Below, piece by piece: positions 15,851-24,980 of a DNA stretch of 64,000 bases. How positions within the stretch are numbered: the stretch's first letter is position 1; each line of letters starts with the position of its first letter. The translations under genes and the position numbers were made by a program. The DNA is taken from contig NZ_JANQBQ010000001.1 of the NCBI RefSeq assembly GCF_024723825.1, forward strand, positions 2,170,001 to 2,234,000, written 5' to 3'. The DNA comes from Romboutsia lituseburensis. Its GTDB lineage: Bacteria > Bacillota > Clostridia > Peptostreptococcales > Peptostreptococcaceae. Under the pieces are notes generated by a model, which was not told the DNA's origin, did not search any database, and saw only the letters and a program-made list of their open reading frames with translations.

Positions 15851-17383
15851 CTAGTGCTTAAAATGTCTGATTCCTGTAAACACCATAGTCATACTATTTT
15901 TATCACAAGCTTCTATTGAGTCCTTATCATTCATAGAACCACCAGGTTGCACAACTGCATCTATTCCATATTCATTAGCAAGTTCTACACAATCACTAAA
16001 TGGGAAAAATGCATCTGATGCTAATACCGCACCTTTGAAATCTTTATCTTTATTATTTTCTAATGCATTTTTTAATGCCCAGATTCTTGAAGTTTGACCA
16101 CATCCTAACGCTAAAGTTTGACCGTCCTTTACTATCGCTATAGCATTAGATTTCATATTTTTAACTACCTTCATACCAAATTCCATATCTTTAAGTTGAT
16201 CTTCTTTAGGTCTTAGTACTGTAACTATATCGCACTTATCACTTAAAACATTATTTTTATCTTGGATTAATAATTTGCCATCTAAATATTTCATATCATA
16301 AGGTTGTAAACTTTTCTCTATTCTAGCAAGTTTTAAAACTCTTAGATTTTTCTTTTGTCTTAATACCTCTAAAGCTTCTTCTGTATAGTCATAAGCGACT
16401 ACTATTTCTAAGAATATTTCATTCATCTTTTGAGCTGTTTCTTTATCAACAGTTGAAGTTATACCTACTATACCTCCAAATATTGATACCTTGTCTGCCT
16501 CATAACATTTTGAGTAAGCTTCAAAAGTACTTTTACCTAATCCTACTCCACAAGGATTTGTATGTTTTATAGCTACTGAAACGACTTCTTTGCTATCTTT
16601 AAATTCTCTCATAACTTCTAAGCATCCATGTAAATCATTTAAGTTGTTGAAAGAAAGTTCTTTTCCATTTAATTGTTCATAGTCTAATATTGGATTTTTT
16701 GCATTTGGCTGAGCATATAAAACTCCATTTTGATGAGGATTTTCTCCATATCTTAAGGTTTGCTCTTTTTGGAATGTTAAATTAAGTATCTCTGGATAGC
16801 TATCGCCTACTTCGCCTGCAAAGTAAGTTGATATAAGTGCATCATATCTTGCTGTAGTTGAGAATGCTTTGTAAGCTAAATTTTTTCTATCTTCTAAAGT
16901 TAAATCATTATTTTTTAATTTATCTATTACCATTTCATAGTCAGCTACATCAACTATAACAGTTACATCCTTATAGTTTTTAGCTGCAGAACGTATCATA
17001 GATGGTCCGCCTATATCTATATTTTCTATCACGATATCGTGACATTTTCCGCTTTTTAATGTTCCTTCAAAGTCATATAAATTTACTACTACTAAATCTA
17101 TAGACTCTATATTGTACTCATTAACTGTCTCTACATGAGATGAATTATCTCTTTTAAAAAGTATTCCTCCATGTATATATGGATTTAATGTTTTAACTCT
17201 TCCATCTAGCATTTCTGGAAACTTAGTAACTTCATCTATAGTGATTGCATTTATGCCATTTTCTTTTAGTGTTTTGAATGTATTTCCTGTAGATATAACT
17301 TCATACCCTAGATTATTCAACTCTCTAGCAAATTCTACTACTCCACTTTTGTCTGTCACACTTATTAATGCTCTTTTACTCAT
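15851..17383 (-). CDS. purH: Bifunctional AICAR formyltransferase / IMP cyclohydrolase
   Basis: Performs the last two steps to IMP; 510 aa, the usual length. The N-terminal cyclohydrolase (MGS-like fold) has ISVTDKSGVVEFA and GGILFKRD. The C-terminal formyltransferase has KHTNPCGVG and LASDAFFPFSD. It overlaps the end of purN by 8 bp, so it is translationally coupled. Confidence 0.97.
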   Translation of the reverse strand: MSKRALISVTDKSGVVEFARELNNLGYEVISTGNTFKTLKENGINAITIDEVTKFPEMLDGRVKTLNPYIHGGILFKRDNSSHVETVNEYNIESIDLVVVNLYDFEGTLKSGKCHDIVIENIDIGGPSMIRSAAKNYKDVTVIVDVADYEMVIDKLKNNDLTLEDRKNLAYKAFSTTARYDALISTYFAGEVGDSYPEILNLTFQKEQTLRYGENPHQNGVLYAQPNAKNPILDYEQLNGKELSFNNLNDLHGCLEVMREFKDSKEVVSVAIKHTNPCGVGLGKSTFEAYSKCYEADKVSIFGGIVGITSTVDKETAQKMNEIFLEIVVAYDYTEEALEVLRQKKNLRVLKLARIEKSLQPYDMKYLDGKLLIQDKNNVLSDKCDIVTVLRPKEDQLKDMEFGMKVVKNMKSNAIAIVKDGQTLALGCGQTSRIWALKNALENNKDKDFKGAVLASDAFFPFSDCVELANEYGIDAVVQPGGSMNDKDSIEACDKNSMTMVFTGIRHFKH

Positions 17384-17969
17384 TTATAAACACTCTCCTA
17401 CCTTGAATACTTAATTTATTTTCACAAAATAGTTTTATACTTTCATTTAATATTTTATGTTCAACATCTAATACTTTTTTAGCTACCGATTCTGCATCAT
17501 CATTATGACTTACACCTACTGTTTGTTGCATTATTATTGGTCCATTATCTGCTTTTTCATCTACGAAGTGAACTGTTGCTCCCGTTATCTTTACTCCATA
17601 ATCTATCACTGCTTGATGTACTTTTTTCCCATAATATCCCTCTCCACAAAATGAAGGTATTAATGAAGGGTGTATATTTATTATTTTATTTCTAAAAGCC
17701 TCTACAAACTTAGGGCTTATTATTTTTAAATACCCTGCTAAAACTACTAAATCAACTTTATGACTTTTTAATATTTGTACAACCCTATCTTCATCTGTTT
17801 CATATACAGCTTCAATATTATTATGTTTGGCTCTTTCTAGTGCATAAGCGTCTTCTTTATTTGATATAACTACTTTTACATCACCTTTAATACCACCAAA
17901 CTTAGTCCCATCTATAATAGCCTGTAAATTTGTTCCTCCACCAGATACTAAAACTCCAATGTTTAACAT
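17376..17969 (-). CDS. purN: Phosphoribosylglycinamide formyltransferase
   Basis: GAR transformylase using 10-formyl-THF, 197 aa. N-terminal VLVSGGGTNLQAIID binds the phosphate. The catalytic Asn-His region is INIHPSLIPSF, and the conserved Asp lies in HFVDEKADNGPII. It overlaps purM upstream by 7 bp and purH downstream by 8 bp. Confidence 0.97.
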   Translation of the reverse strand: MLNIGVLVSGGGTNLQAIIDGTKFGGIKGDVKVVISNKEDAYALERAKHNNIEAVYETDEDRVVQILKSHKVDLVVLAGYLKIISPKFVEAFRNKIINIHPSLIPSFCGEGYYGKKVHQAVIDYGVKITGATVHFVDEKADNGPIIMQQTVGVSHNDDAESVAKKVLDVEHKILNESIKLFCENKLSIQGRRVFINE

Positions 17970-19033
17970 AAATTTACTCCTTCATGAGTATCTACTACTT
18001 CTCCAATTATATAAGCCTTATCTTTTAATAATTCATCATATTTAGAATCTATATTTATATCATTTTCTCTGTTATTTATAAAGTTTGCCACATTTGCAGC
18101 ATCTTCTTTATTAACTACTAAAACTAATCCAACTCCCATATTGAAACTTTTGTGAAGTTCTCTTTCTTCTATTGAATTGAATTCTTCTATCATCTTAAAT
18201 ATAGCTGGTTTATCCCAAGAATTTTTATTTATATCTATCCCCAGATCTTTAGGTATAACTCTTGGTATATTTTCTATTACTCCACCACCAGTTATATGAG
18301 CTATTGCTTTTATTTCATGATGTTTCATTAGTTCTAATACTAATTTAACGTATATTTTAGTAGGAGTTAAAAGTGCTTCTCCTAGTGTCATTCCTAGTTC
18401 TTCAATACGTTGATCTAGCTTATAGTTATATGTATCTAAGAAAATTTTTCTTATAAATGAATATCCATTGCTATGAATTCCACTTGATGATATTCCTATT
18501 AAAACATCTCCACATTTAACATTCTTACCAGATACTATTTGCTCTTTGTCTGCTATACCAACAGAAAATCCTGCTAAATCATATTCATCTTCAGAGTACA
18601 TTCCTGGCATTTCTGCTGTCTCTCCACCTATAAGAGCACAACCTGCCATTTTGCATCCATCTGCTATTGATCCAACAATTTGTTCCACTTGTTCTGCAAC
18701 TAACTTTCCTGTTGCTATATAGTCTAAGAAAAATAGTGGCTTAGCTCCTTGGCATATTAAGTCATTTACACACATTGCAACTAAATCTATGCCAACCGTA
18801 TCATGTTTATCCATCATTTGAGCTAACTTCAACTTTGTACCAACTCCATCTGTAGATGAAAGTAATACCGGTTCTTTCATACTTGTAAAGTCTTTTAAAC
18901 TATATAAACCACTAAAGTTACCTAGATCTCCTATTACATTTCTATCATAAGTAGATTTTATTTTCCCTTTTATAAGATCTACAGCTCTATTCCCTTCATC
19001 TATATCTACTCCTGACTGTTTGTAAGTTAACAT
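17963..19033 (-). CDS. purM: Phosphoribosylformylglycinamidine cyclo-ligase
   Basis: AIR synthetase, 356 aa, closing the imidazole ring with ATP. Recognisable by SGVDIDEGNRAVDLIK, LLSSTDGVGTKLKLA, GGETAEMPGMY and SSGIHSNGYS. It overlaps the end of purF by 7 bp within the operon. Confidence 0.97.
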   Translation of the reverse strand: MLTYKQSGVDIDEGNRAVDLIKGKIKSTYDRNVIGDLGNFSGLYSLKDFTSMKEPVLLSSTDGVGTKLKLAQMMDKHDTVGIDLVAMCVNDLICQGAKPLFFLDYIATGKLVAEQVEQIVGSIADGCKMAGCALIGGETAEMPGMYSEDEYDLAGFSVGIADKEQIVSGKNVKCGDVLIGISSSGIHSNGYSFIRKIFLDTYNYKLDQRIEELGMTLGEALLTPTKIYVKLVLELMKHHEIKAIAHITGGGVIENIPRVIPKDLGIDINKNSWDKPAIFKMIEEFNSIEERELHKSFNMGVGLVLVVNKEDAANVANFINNRENDINIDSKYDELLKDKAYIIGEVVDTHEGVNLC

Positions 19034-20394
19034 GAAAGTAGCTCCTCCTTATCTATTTTTTTTACTGGATAATTTCCATCAAAGCAAGCTTTACAAAATG
19101 TTGATTTATTTTCAGTTGCTTCTAACATTCCTTCTATATCTAAAAATTCTAATGTATCACAACCTATATATTCTCTAATTTCTTCAACACTATTATGAGA
19201 CGCTATAAGCTTAGAACGATTTGGCGTATCTATTCCGTAATAACATGAATATTTTACTGGAGGCGATGTTATTCTTAAGTGAATCTCACTTGCTCCTGCT
19301 TCTCTTAATGACTGTATGATTAATCTTGAAGTAGTTCCTCTTACTATCGAATCATCTACTAACACTACTGATTTTCCTTTTACAACACTAGTTAAAGGAT
19401 TTAATTTTATTTTTACACCCAACTCTCTTTCTTCTTGAGTTGGCTTTATAAAAGTTCTACCTACATATCTATTTTTAACTAAGCCTTCACTAATTGGCAC
19501 ATTACTTTCATTAGAATAACCTATAGCACCTGCCCAACCTGAATCAGGAACAGGAACAACTATATCCGCTTTTATATCATCATTTTTAGCTAATATCTCG
19601 CCACACTTTATTCTAAAATCATAAACACTTACATTATCTATATTTGCATCATTTCTAGCGAAATAAATATGTTCAAATATACAACTTTTTTTAACTTCTT
19701 TATAATTTTCAGAATAGAAATAAGATTTCATTTCACCATTTTTTACAACTATTATTTCACCTGGTTCAACATCCCTTATGACTTCTCCTCCTAATATATC
19801 TATTGCACAATCTTCAGAAGCGAATATAAATTCATCACCCTTTTTGCCTAACTTAAGTGGTCTAAAACCATGAGGATCTCTTACTGCAACAAGTTCATCT
19901 TCACTCATTATTACTAGTGAATATGCTCCTTTTATATAATCCATGGTTATTTTTAAAGTTTCTATTATATCTCCCTTATAATACCTAGCTAATATATATA
20001 AGATAACTTCTGTATCTGAGTTAGCCTGAAACATATACCCATCTTCTTCTAATAAATCTCTTAAGTAATTCGCATTTACAAGATTTCCATTGTGAGCTAA
20101 CGCTATTTCTCTTTTTCTACAACTTCCTACTAAAGGTTGGCAGTTTGCTAAATGGCTTCCTCCGGCTGTAGAGTATCTAACATGTCCTATTCCCATATGA
20201 CCATTTAATCTTTTTAATTCTTCTTCTTTGAATACATCTCCAACTAATCCCATATCTTTTTTATAGTTTATACGCTCTTCATTCACTACAGCTATTCCAC
20301 AACTCTCTTGTCCTCTATGTTGCATAGAATATAAAGAATAATATAGCTCTTTAGATATATTTTTATTTGAATATATACCTACCACTCCGCACAT
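19027..20394 (-). CDS. purF: Amidophosphoribosyltransferase
   Basis: Committed step of purine synthesis: PRPP plus glutamine to phosphoribosylamine. 455 aa. Cys2 in MCGVVGIYS is the glutaminase nucleophile, and there is no long propeptide, unlike the Bacillus enzyme. The C-terminal phosphoribosyltransferase has the PRPP loop VVLVDDSIVRGTT. Cys residues near the C-terminus (FCKACFDGNYP) fit the Fe-S cluster-bearing subclass. It sits 11 bp after purC. Confidence 0.97.
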   Translation of the reverse strand: MCGVVGIYSNKNISKELYYSLYSMQHRGQESCGIAVVNEERINYKKDMGLVGDVFKEEELKRLNGHMGIGHVRYSTAGGSHLANCQPLVGSCRKREIALAHNGNLVNANYLRDLLEEDGYMFQANSDTEVILYILARYYKGDIIETLKITMDYIKGAYSLVIMSEDELVAVRDPHGFRPLKLGKKGDEFIFASEDCAIDILGGEVIRDVEPGEIIVVKNGEMKSYFYSENYKEVKKSCIFEHIYFARNDANIDNVSVYDFRIKCGEILAKNDDIKADIVVPVPDSGWAGAIGYSNESNVPISEGLVKNRYVGRTFIKPTQEERELGVKIKLNPLTSVVKGKSVVLVDDSIVRGTTSRLIIQSLREAGASEIHLRITSPPVKYSCYYGIDTPNRSKLIASHNSVEEIREYIGCDTLEFLDIEGMLEATENKSTFCKACFDGNYPVKKIDKEELLSC

Positions 20395-20405
20395 AATTTA
20401 TCCCC

Positions 20406-21101
20406 CTAATTACTCATTCTTGAAAGGACTTCTTCATAGCCCTGTACAAGGTCGCCTAAATCTCTTCTAAATCTATCTTTATCTAATTTTTCATTTGTGT
20501 TTACATCCCAAAGCCTACAAGTATCAGGAGATATTTCATCAGCTAAAATTATATTACCTTCACTGTCTTTTCCAAATTCTAATTTGAAATCTACTAGCTT
20601 TAAATTCATTTTTAAGAAAAATTCTTTCATCACTTCATTTATCTTTAAAGTTTCTTCTCTTAAGAATTTTAATTCTTCTCTTGTTGCTAATTTCATAGCT
20701 ACTGCATGATCATCATTTAACATTGGATCACCGTACTCATCATTCTTGTAACATATTTCAAATATTGGTTCATCTAATACTATGCCTTCTTCTATTCCTA
20801 CTCTCTTGCAAAATGAACCTGCTGTTATGTTTCTTACAATTACTTCTAGCGATAAAATTTCAACTTTTTTAACTAACATTTCTCTTTCTGATACACCTTT
20901 TATGAAGTGTGTTGCGATTTGTTTATCATGCAACATTTCAAACATTTTAGTAGATATTTTATTATTTAATATGCCCTTTGATAATATTTCTGCTTTTTTC
21001 TCTCCATTAAATGCAGTAGCATCATCTTTAAAATATACGATATACTCATTTTCTTTATCTGTAGAATATACTTGCTTAGCTTTTCCTTCATATAATAACA
21101 T
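20406..21101 (-). CDS. purC: SAICAR synthetase
   Basis: Joins CAIR and aspartate with ATP, 231 aa. It begins MLLYEGKAKQVYS, the conserved family start, with SRMSN at the end and DEISPDTCRLWD near the active site. The start at 21101 was chosen because AAGGGGG lies 8 nt upstream; an in-frame ATG eight codons earlier has no ribosome binding site. It is the second gene of the operon, 33 bp after purE. Confidence 0.96.
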   Translation of the reverse strand: MLLYEGKAKQVYSTDKENEYIVYFKDDATAFNGEKKAEILSKGILNNKISTKMFEMLHDKQIATHFIKGVSEREMLVKKVEILSLEVIVRNITAGSFCKRVGIEEGIVLDEPIFEICYKNDEYGDPMLNDDHAVAMKLATREELKFLREETLKINEVMKEFFLKMNLKLVDFKLEFGKDSEGNIILADEISPDTCRLWDVNTNEKLDKDRFRRDLGDLVQGYEEVLSRMSN

Positions 21102-21134
21102 TGTTATTACCCCCTTAAGCCACATGTTGGCGAA

Positions 21135-21608
21135 TTATTTTAAGTTTTTATCAGCTTCTAGCACTTTTTCTTCCATTTCAGTTCTATATTCTATTAACTT
21201 TTCTTTTATTTTTGGATATTTTATACTCATTATTTGACTTGCCATTAACGCTGCATTTACTCCTGAATCTATAGTTACAGTTGCTACAGGTATACCTGGA
21301 GGCATTTGTACTATTGAAAGAAGTGAATCTAATCCATCTAATGTAGATGATTTTATTGGTAGACCTATTACAGGTATCAGTGTATGAGATGCAATAACAC
21401 CTGGTAGATGAGCGGCTTTACCTGCTGCTGCTATTATAACATCTGTATCATTCTCTATTTCTTTTATAAAATTCATAAGTTGATTAGGTGTTCTGTGGGC
21501 TGATAACGCTCTAGCTACAACCTCTATTCCAAATGCCTCTAATAAATTAATTCCATCTTCTAGCTTAGGATAATCTGATTTTGAACCCATAATTACGGCA
21601 ACTTTCAT
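21135..21608 (-). CDS. purE: N5-carboxyaminoimidazole ribonucleotide mutase
   Basis: Class I PurE, 157 aa, converting N5-CAIR to CAIR. Signatures are VIMGSKSDYP, SAHRTPNQL and AAAGKAAHLPGVIAS. No purK is present, so the carboxylation route (PurK elsewhere, or direct use of CO2) cannot be decided here. First gene of the purECFMNHD cluster, behind PurR-like boxes. Confidence 0.95.
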   Translation of the reverse strand: MKVAVIMGSKSDYPKLEDGINLLEAFGIEVVARALSAHRTPNQLMNFIKEIENDTDVIIAAAGKAAHLPGVIASHTLIPVIGLPIKSSTLDGLDSLLSIVQMPPGIPVATVTIDSGVNAALMASQIMSIKYPKIKEKLIEYRTEMEEKVLEADKNLK

Positions 21609-21668
21609 ACTCTTCTCCCCTTTATTTCATATATTTTAATATTCACATATGATTTTGTATTTTTAGTT

Positions 21669-21736
21669 ACGAACTTTATACTTAAATTCTATATCAATAT
21701 ACGTATTTTATCAAGCAATTTTTTAAAAAAGTTCGT
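21669..21736 (-). promoter_or_regulatory. purE promoter with PurR-like boxes
   Basis: Promoter on the minus strand: TTGATA (21714-21709), 17 bp, TAGAAT (21691-21686). The flanks are ACGAAC (21669-21674) and GTTCGT (21731-21736). A central palindrome ATACGTAT (21699-21706) sits 24 bp from each, matching the ACGAAY-N24-GTTCGT spacing at guaB and pbuG. This fits PurR repression; the regulator is inferred. Confidence 0.65.
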
Positions 21737-21745
21737 AAAATAAAT

Positions 21746-21782
21746 AAAACCAGCTATGTTTTAAATAAAAATAGCTGGTTTT
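21746..21782 (-). terminator. Thioredoxin gene terminator
   Basis: Stem AAAACCAGCTA/TAGCTGGTTTT with a T-rich tail on both strands, about 120 bp after the thioredoxin stop. It also shields the purE promoter from upstream transcription. Confidence 0.75.
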
Positions 21783-21905
21783 GTTTATTTTAACGTGTTT
21801 TTTTTAATTTTTTCATTGTTAATATTTTGTTTTTAAATTATAAAACGAATATTTTCCATTTTATTTTTTTTAATATTTGTTTTATTATTTGTTATCATTA
21901 CATAT

Positions 21906-22220
21906 TTATAAATGCATTCTAAGCTTGTTTTCTATATTTTGTTTAGGCACAAATCCTATTATAGTATCTACAGGTTCTCCATTTTTAAATATCATCATAG
22001 TAGGTACTGAAGTTATATCATACTTTTGTGCTATACTTAAACTTTGATCTATATCTACCTTAACAAAATCCACATCTGTCATACTATTACTTAACTCTTC
22101 AAATATAGGTGTTAACATTTTACAAGGACCACACCATGTTGCAAAAAAGTCTACTATCACAACCTTATCAGAACTTTCTATTTCTGTTTTAAAATTATCA
22201 TTATTCAATATTCTTATCAT
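21906..22220 (-). CDS. trxA: Thioredoxin
   Basis: Cytosolic dithiol reductant of 104 aa. The active site is FFATWCGPCKML (about residue 31), followed by VDIDQSLSIAQKYDITSVPT with the conserved cis-Pro and a Gly-rich end. Monocistronic. No thioredoxin reductase is adjacent. Confidence 0.95.
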   Translation of the reverse strand: MIRILNNDNFKTEIESSDKVVIVDFFATWCGPCKMLTPIFEELSNSMTDVDFVKVDIDQSLSIAQKYDITSVPTMMIFKNGEPVDTIIGFVPKQNIENKLRMHL

Positions 22221-22358
22221 TTTAATTTCCTCCCAACAGTTAATATATTATGTTTTAATTTATCTTTAATACTATATTAACATTATATGGAATATAATTC
22301 TGTGATTTTATCGCATCATATTGAATATTTTATTAAATACTTACAATTAGCCTAAATT

Positions 22359-23081
22359 TTAAGATATCTTACTAATTATTTTGTTTATTAAAAGTGTTGA
22401 TACAAAACATTTACTTCCATTTTCCATAAATAAAATTCTATCCTTTTTATTTATGCTCAAAATTTTTTCCTTATTTGCTATATATGATTTATGACATCTA
22501 ATAAATCGCTCATCTAGCTTATTTTCAATATCTCTTAAAGTTCCTTTAAATTCTATAGTTTTTTTATGTGTATGTAAAGCTATCGTTCTTTTCTTTACAG
22601 TTTCACAATAAATTATATCCTCGTATTTTACTTTCTCTATACTCTCATTATTTTCTACAATTAAACATTTACTTTCCTCTATTTGTCTTAATTTATTATC
22701 TATAAATTCTAAACATTTTTCTATTCTTTTATGAATTCCTTCTATGTGATCCTTAACTATATAATCTACGGCACTTATATGATTTTTAAAGACAAGTTCC
22801 ATTTTATCTGGAGACGCTGTTACTATTGTTATTAAAGCATTTTTATCTATTTCATTTATTTTTTTTGCTAAAAATATTCCACTTGTACTTTTACCTAATT
22901 CTATATCAATAAAATATACTCCACTAGTTTTATTTGTATTTATATAGTCTAAAAGCTTATCAGGTGAACTAGTTGCTAATTTTATATTACCTTCTATTTT
23001 TTTTTGATTTAACACTTTATTTATTATATTTATAGTCTTTTTTATTTGTTCTTCATTCTCCTCACATATAAATATATTCAT
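22359..23081 (-). CDS. AgrA-like LytTR response regulator, orphan
   Basis: Regulator of 240 aa with receiver and LytTR domains (IIYCETVKKRTIALH, FIRCHKSYIANKEKI). The usual acidic pair is replaced by Glu-Glu (ICEENEEQ), while the phospho-acceptor Asp (VYFIDIELG) is kept. The start at 23081 was chosen because AAGGGGAGA lies 6 nt upstream; upstream in-frame ATGs are at or before that site. The promoter carries the LytTR-type operator of 23185-23214. No kinase, AgrB or AgrD is adjacent. Confidence 0.9.
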   Translation of the reverse strand: MNIFICEENEEQIKKTINIINKVLNQKKIEGNIKLATSSPDKLLDYINTNKTSGVYFIDIELGKSTSGIFLAKKINEIDKNALITIVTASPDKMELVFKNHISAVDYIVKDHIEGIHKRIEKCLEFIDNKLRQIEESKCLIVENNESIEKVKYEDIIYCETVKKRTIALHTHKKTIEFKGTLRDIENKLDERFIRCHKSYIANKEKILSINKKDRILFMENGSKCFVSTLLINKIISKIS

Positions 23082-23184
23082 GTCCATTCTCCCCTTATAC
23101 ATTATTGATATTTTAACATGAAAAGTTATATATTTTTATATTTGGAATATATCATTAAAATTTGAAATTTTCAATAAAATCAGC

Positions 23185-23214
23185 TCGAATAGTCTTTTTT
23201 ACGGTATGAATGGT
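23185..23214 (-). promoter_or_regulatory. LytTR-type operator, AgrA-like gene promoter
   Basis: On the minus strand ACCATTCAT, 12 bp, ACTATTCGA. Then 10 bp, TTGAAA, 17 bp, TATATT: identical layout to the operator at 7107-7136. The 23081 gene follows. Confidence 0.7.
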
Positions 23215-23230
23215 TTCTAAATTTAATATT

Positions 23231-23261
23231 AAAAAAATCACCTTCGTCCGTAGAAGGTGAT
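23231..23261 (-). terminator. pbuG terminator
   Basis: Stem ATCACCTTC/GAAGGTGAT with a 7-nt loop, then six T on the minus strand, 18 bp after the permease stop. Confidence 0.85.
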
Positions 23262-23279
23262 TTTCTATAATTAAAACAA

Positions 23280-24611
23280 TTAACCTAAGAATACAAACTT
23301 ACAGATGAATAATATCGAAAGTATTATTAAAGATAAGTTTATCTCTTTCTTTTTATTTGTAGCTATTTTTAGCACTGTGAATGATATTATACCAAATATT
23401 ATTCCATCTGCTATGCTATATGCTAATGGCATCATTGCAAATGTTAAGAATGCTGGTATAGCATTAGTAAAATCTGAAAAATCTATTTTAGTTAATGAAC
23501 TAGCCATCATAACACCAACTAATATTAATACTGGAGCTGTTGCTTGTGTTGGTATTGCTGTAAATATTGGAGCAAAGAATAGTGATAGTAAGAATAATAC
23601 TCCTGTTGTAACTGCTGTTAAACCAGTTCTTCCGCCTTCACCTATACCTGCTGCACTTTCAACATACGCTGTAACTGTTGAAGTACCTAAAAGCGCTCCT
23701 GTTGTAGTTGCTATTGCATCTGCAAATAATGCTTCTTTTGCTTTTGGTAATTTCCCATTTTCATCTAACATATTACCTTTAGAAGCCACACCTACTAAAC
23801 AACCTACTGTATCAAATAAATCAACAAATAAGAATGTAAAAACAACAACTAACATATCTAAACTAAATATTTGTTCCATTGGAACTGAGAATGCCTTCAT
23901 AAATACTGGTTTTAATGATGGAACTGCAGACACTATAGCTTCAGGCGCTTCTACTAATCCACCAACCATACCTATTGCAGATACTGTAACCATCGCTAAA
24001 AGGAAAGCTCCTTTAATATTTTTAGCTATTAATATTGCTGCTAATAATAATCCAAATATCGTTAATAAGACTAATGGATCTTTTAAATTTCCTAATGATA
24101 ATATTGTAGCTCCGTTAACTACTATACCTGCATTTGATAATCCTATAAATGCTATAAATAATCCAATACCTGCAGTAACTGCATGTTTTAATACATTTGG
24201 TATACAATCTATTATCTTTTCCCTAACATTAGTTATAGTAAGTAATATAAATATAAGTCCCTCTATTAAAACTGCGCATAATGCAAATTGCCAACTATAT
24301 CCCATTCCTAAAACTACTGTATAAGCAAAGAATGCATTAAGACCCATACCAGGTGCAAGTGCTATTGGATAATTAGCTAAGAACCCCATTGCACAACTTC
24401 CTATAAATCCAGCTATTGCTGTTGCCGCAAATACTGCACTTTTATCCATACCTGCATCTGAAAGTATATTAGCATTTACCACTAATATATATGCCATTGT
24501 CATGAATGTTGTTATTCCTGCTATTATTTCTGTTTTAACATTTGTATTATGTTCTGATAGTTTAAATACTTTTTCTAAAATACCTTTATTTATAGGTTGA
24601 GTTACTTGCAT
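23280..24611 (-). CDS. pbuG: NCS2 purine permease (hypoxanthine/guanine type)
   Basis: Inner-membrane purine:H+ symporter of the AzgA/PbuG branch, 443 aa, about 12-14 helices. Family blocks are TEIIAGITTFMTMAYIL, GMGLNAFFAYTVV, DLFDTVGCLVGVASK and ESAAGIGEGGRTGLT. It has its own PurR-box promoter and terminator. A paralogue, alike over its full length, is at 26110-27444. Hypoxanthine or guanine is the likely substrate, inferred from the branch and the purine-type regulation. Confidence 0.88.
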   Translation of the reverse strand: MQVTQPINKGILEKVFKLSEHNTNVKTEIIAGITTFMTMAYILVVNANILSDAGMDKSAVFAATAIAGFIGSCAMGFLANYPIALAPGMGLNAFFAYTVVLGMGYSWQFALCAVLIEGLIFILLTITNVREKIIDCIPNVLKHAVTAGIGLFIAFIGLSNAGIVVNGATILSLGNLKDPLVLLTIFGLLLAAILIAKNIKGAFLLAMVTVSAIGMVGGLVEAPEAIVSAVPSLKPVFMKAFSVPMEQIFSLDMLVVVFTFLFVDLFDTVGCLVGVASKGNMLDENGKLPKAKEALFADAIATTTGALLGTSTVTAYVESAAGIGEGGRTGLTAVTTGVLFLLSLFFAPIFTAIPTQATAPVLILVGVMMASSLTKIDFSDFTNAIPAFLTFAMMPLAYSIADGIIFGIISFTVLKIATNKKKEINLSLIILSILFICKFVFLG

Positions 24612-24689
24612 TTTATCCTCCTTAGATTTCCAAACTATTTTATATTTATTTTATTAATAATTCGTTCATAAGTTAACTTTACATTAATT

Positions 24690-24762
24690 ATTATATTATA
24701 TGATACATATTATTACAATAGTTTTTTTGAACTTTTTATTATTTTTTTTAAATAAAGTTCGT
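24690..24762 (-). promoter_or_regulatory. pbuG promoter with PurR-like boxes
   Basis: TTGTAA (24718-24713), 17 bp, TATAAT (24695-24690) on the minus strand. Just upstream lie TTGAAC (24727-24732) and GTTCGT (24757-24762), 24 bp apart as at guaB and purE. The rest of the 24612-24980 gap is AT-rich, without a further recognisable element before the terminator at 24941-24976. Confidence 0.65.
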
Positions 24763-24940
24763 ATTTATATTTATTTATATATATTTAAACATATTTTTAG
24801 CTAATTTTTATAAAATTATTTTATTTTTTTATGCGTTATACGGATTTTTTACCTATTATTAGTATTTTATTCATTTTATAAAATTAAAAATCTCTATTAA
24901 AGCTACTTTACATAAATCAGGATAATATAATCTATGTAAT

Positions 24941-24976
24941 AAAAAAGACTAGAGATTAATCTCTAGTCTTTTTTTA
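24941..24976 (-). terminator. Terminator after BMP lipoprotein gene
   Basis: Perfect palindrome AGACTAGAGATT/AATCTCTAGTCT with A- and T-runs on the two sides, so it can act in both directions. Confidence 0.85.
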
Positions 24977-24980
24977 TTAT

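Noticed and set aside
23305-24324. 339-codon ORF antisense to the purine permease
   Set aside because: It mirrors the permease in another frame, has low-complexity composition and no ribosome binding site. A codon-bias shadow.
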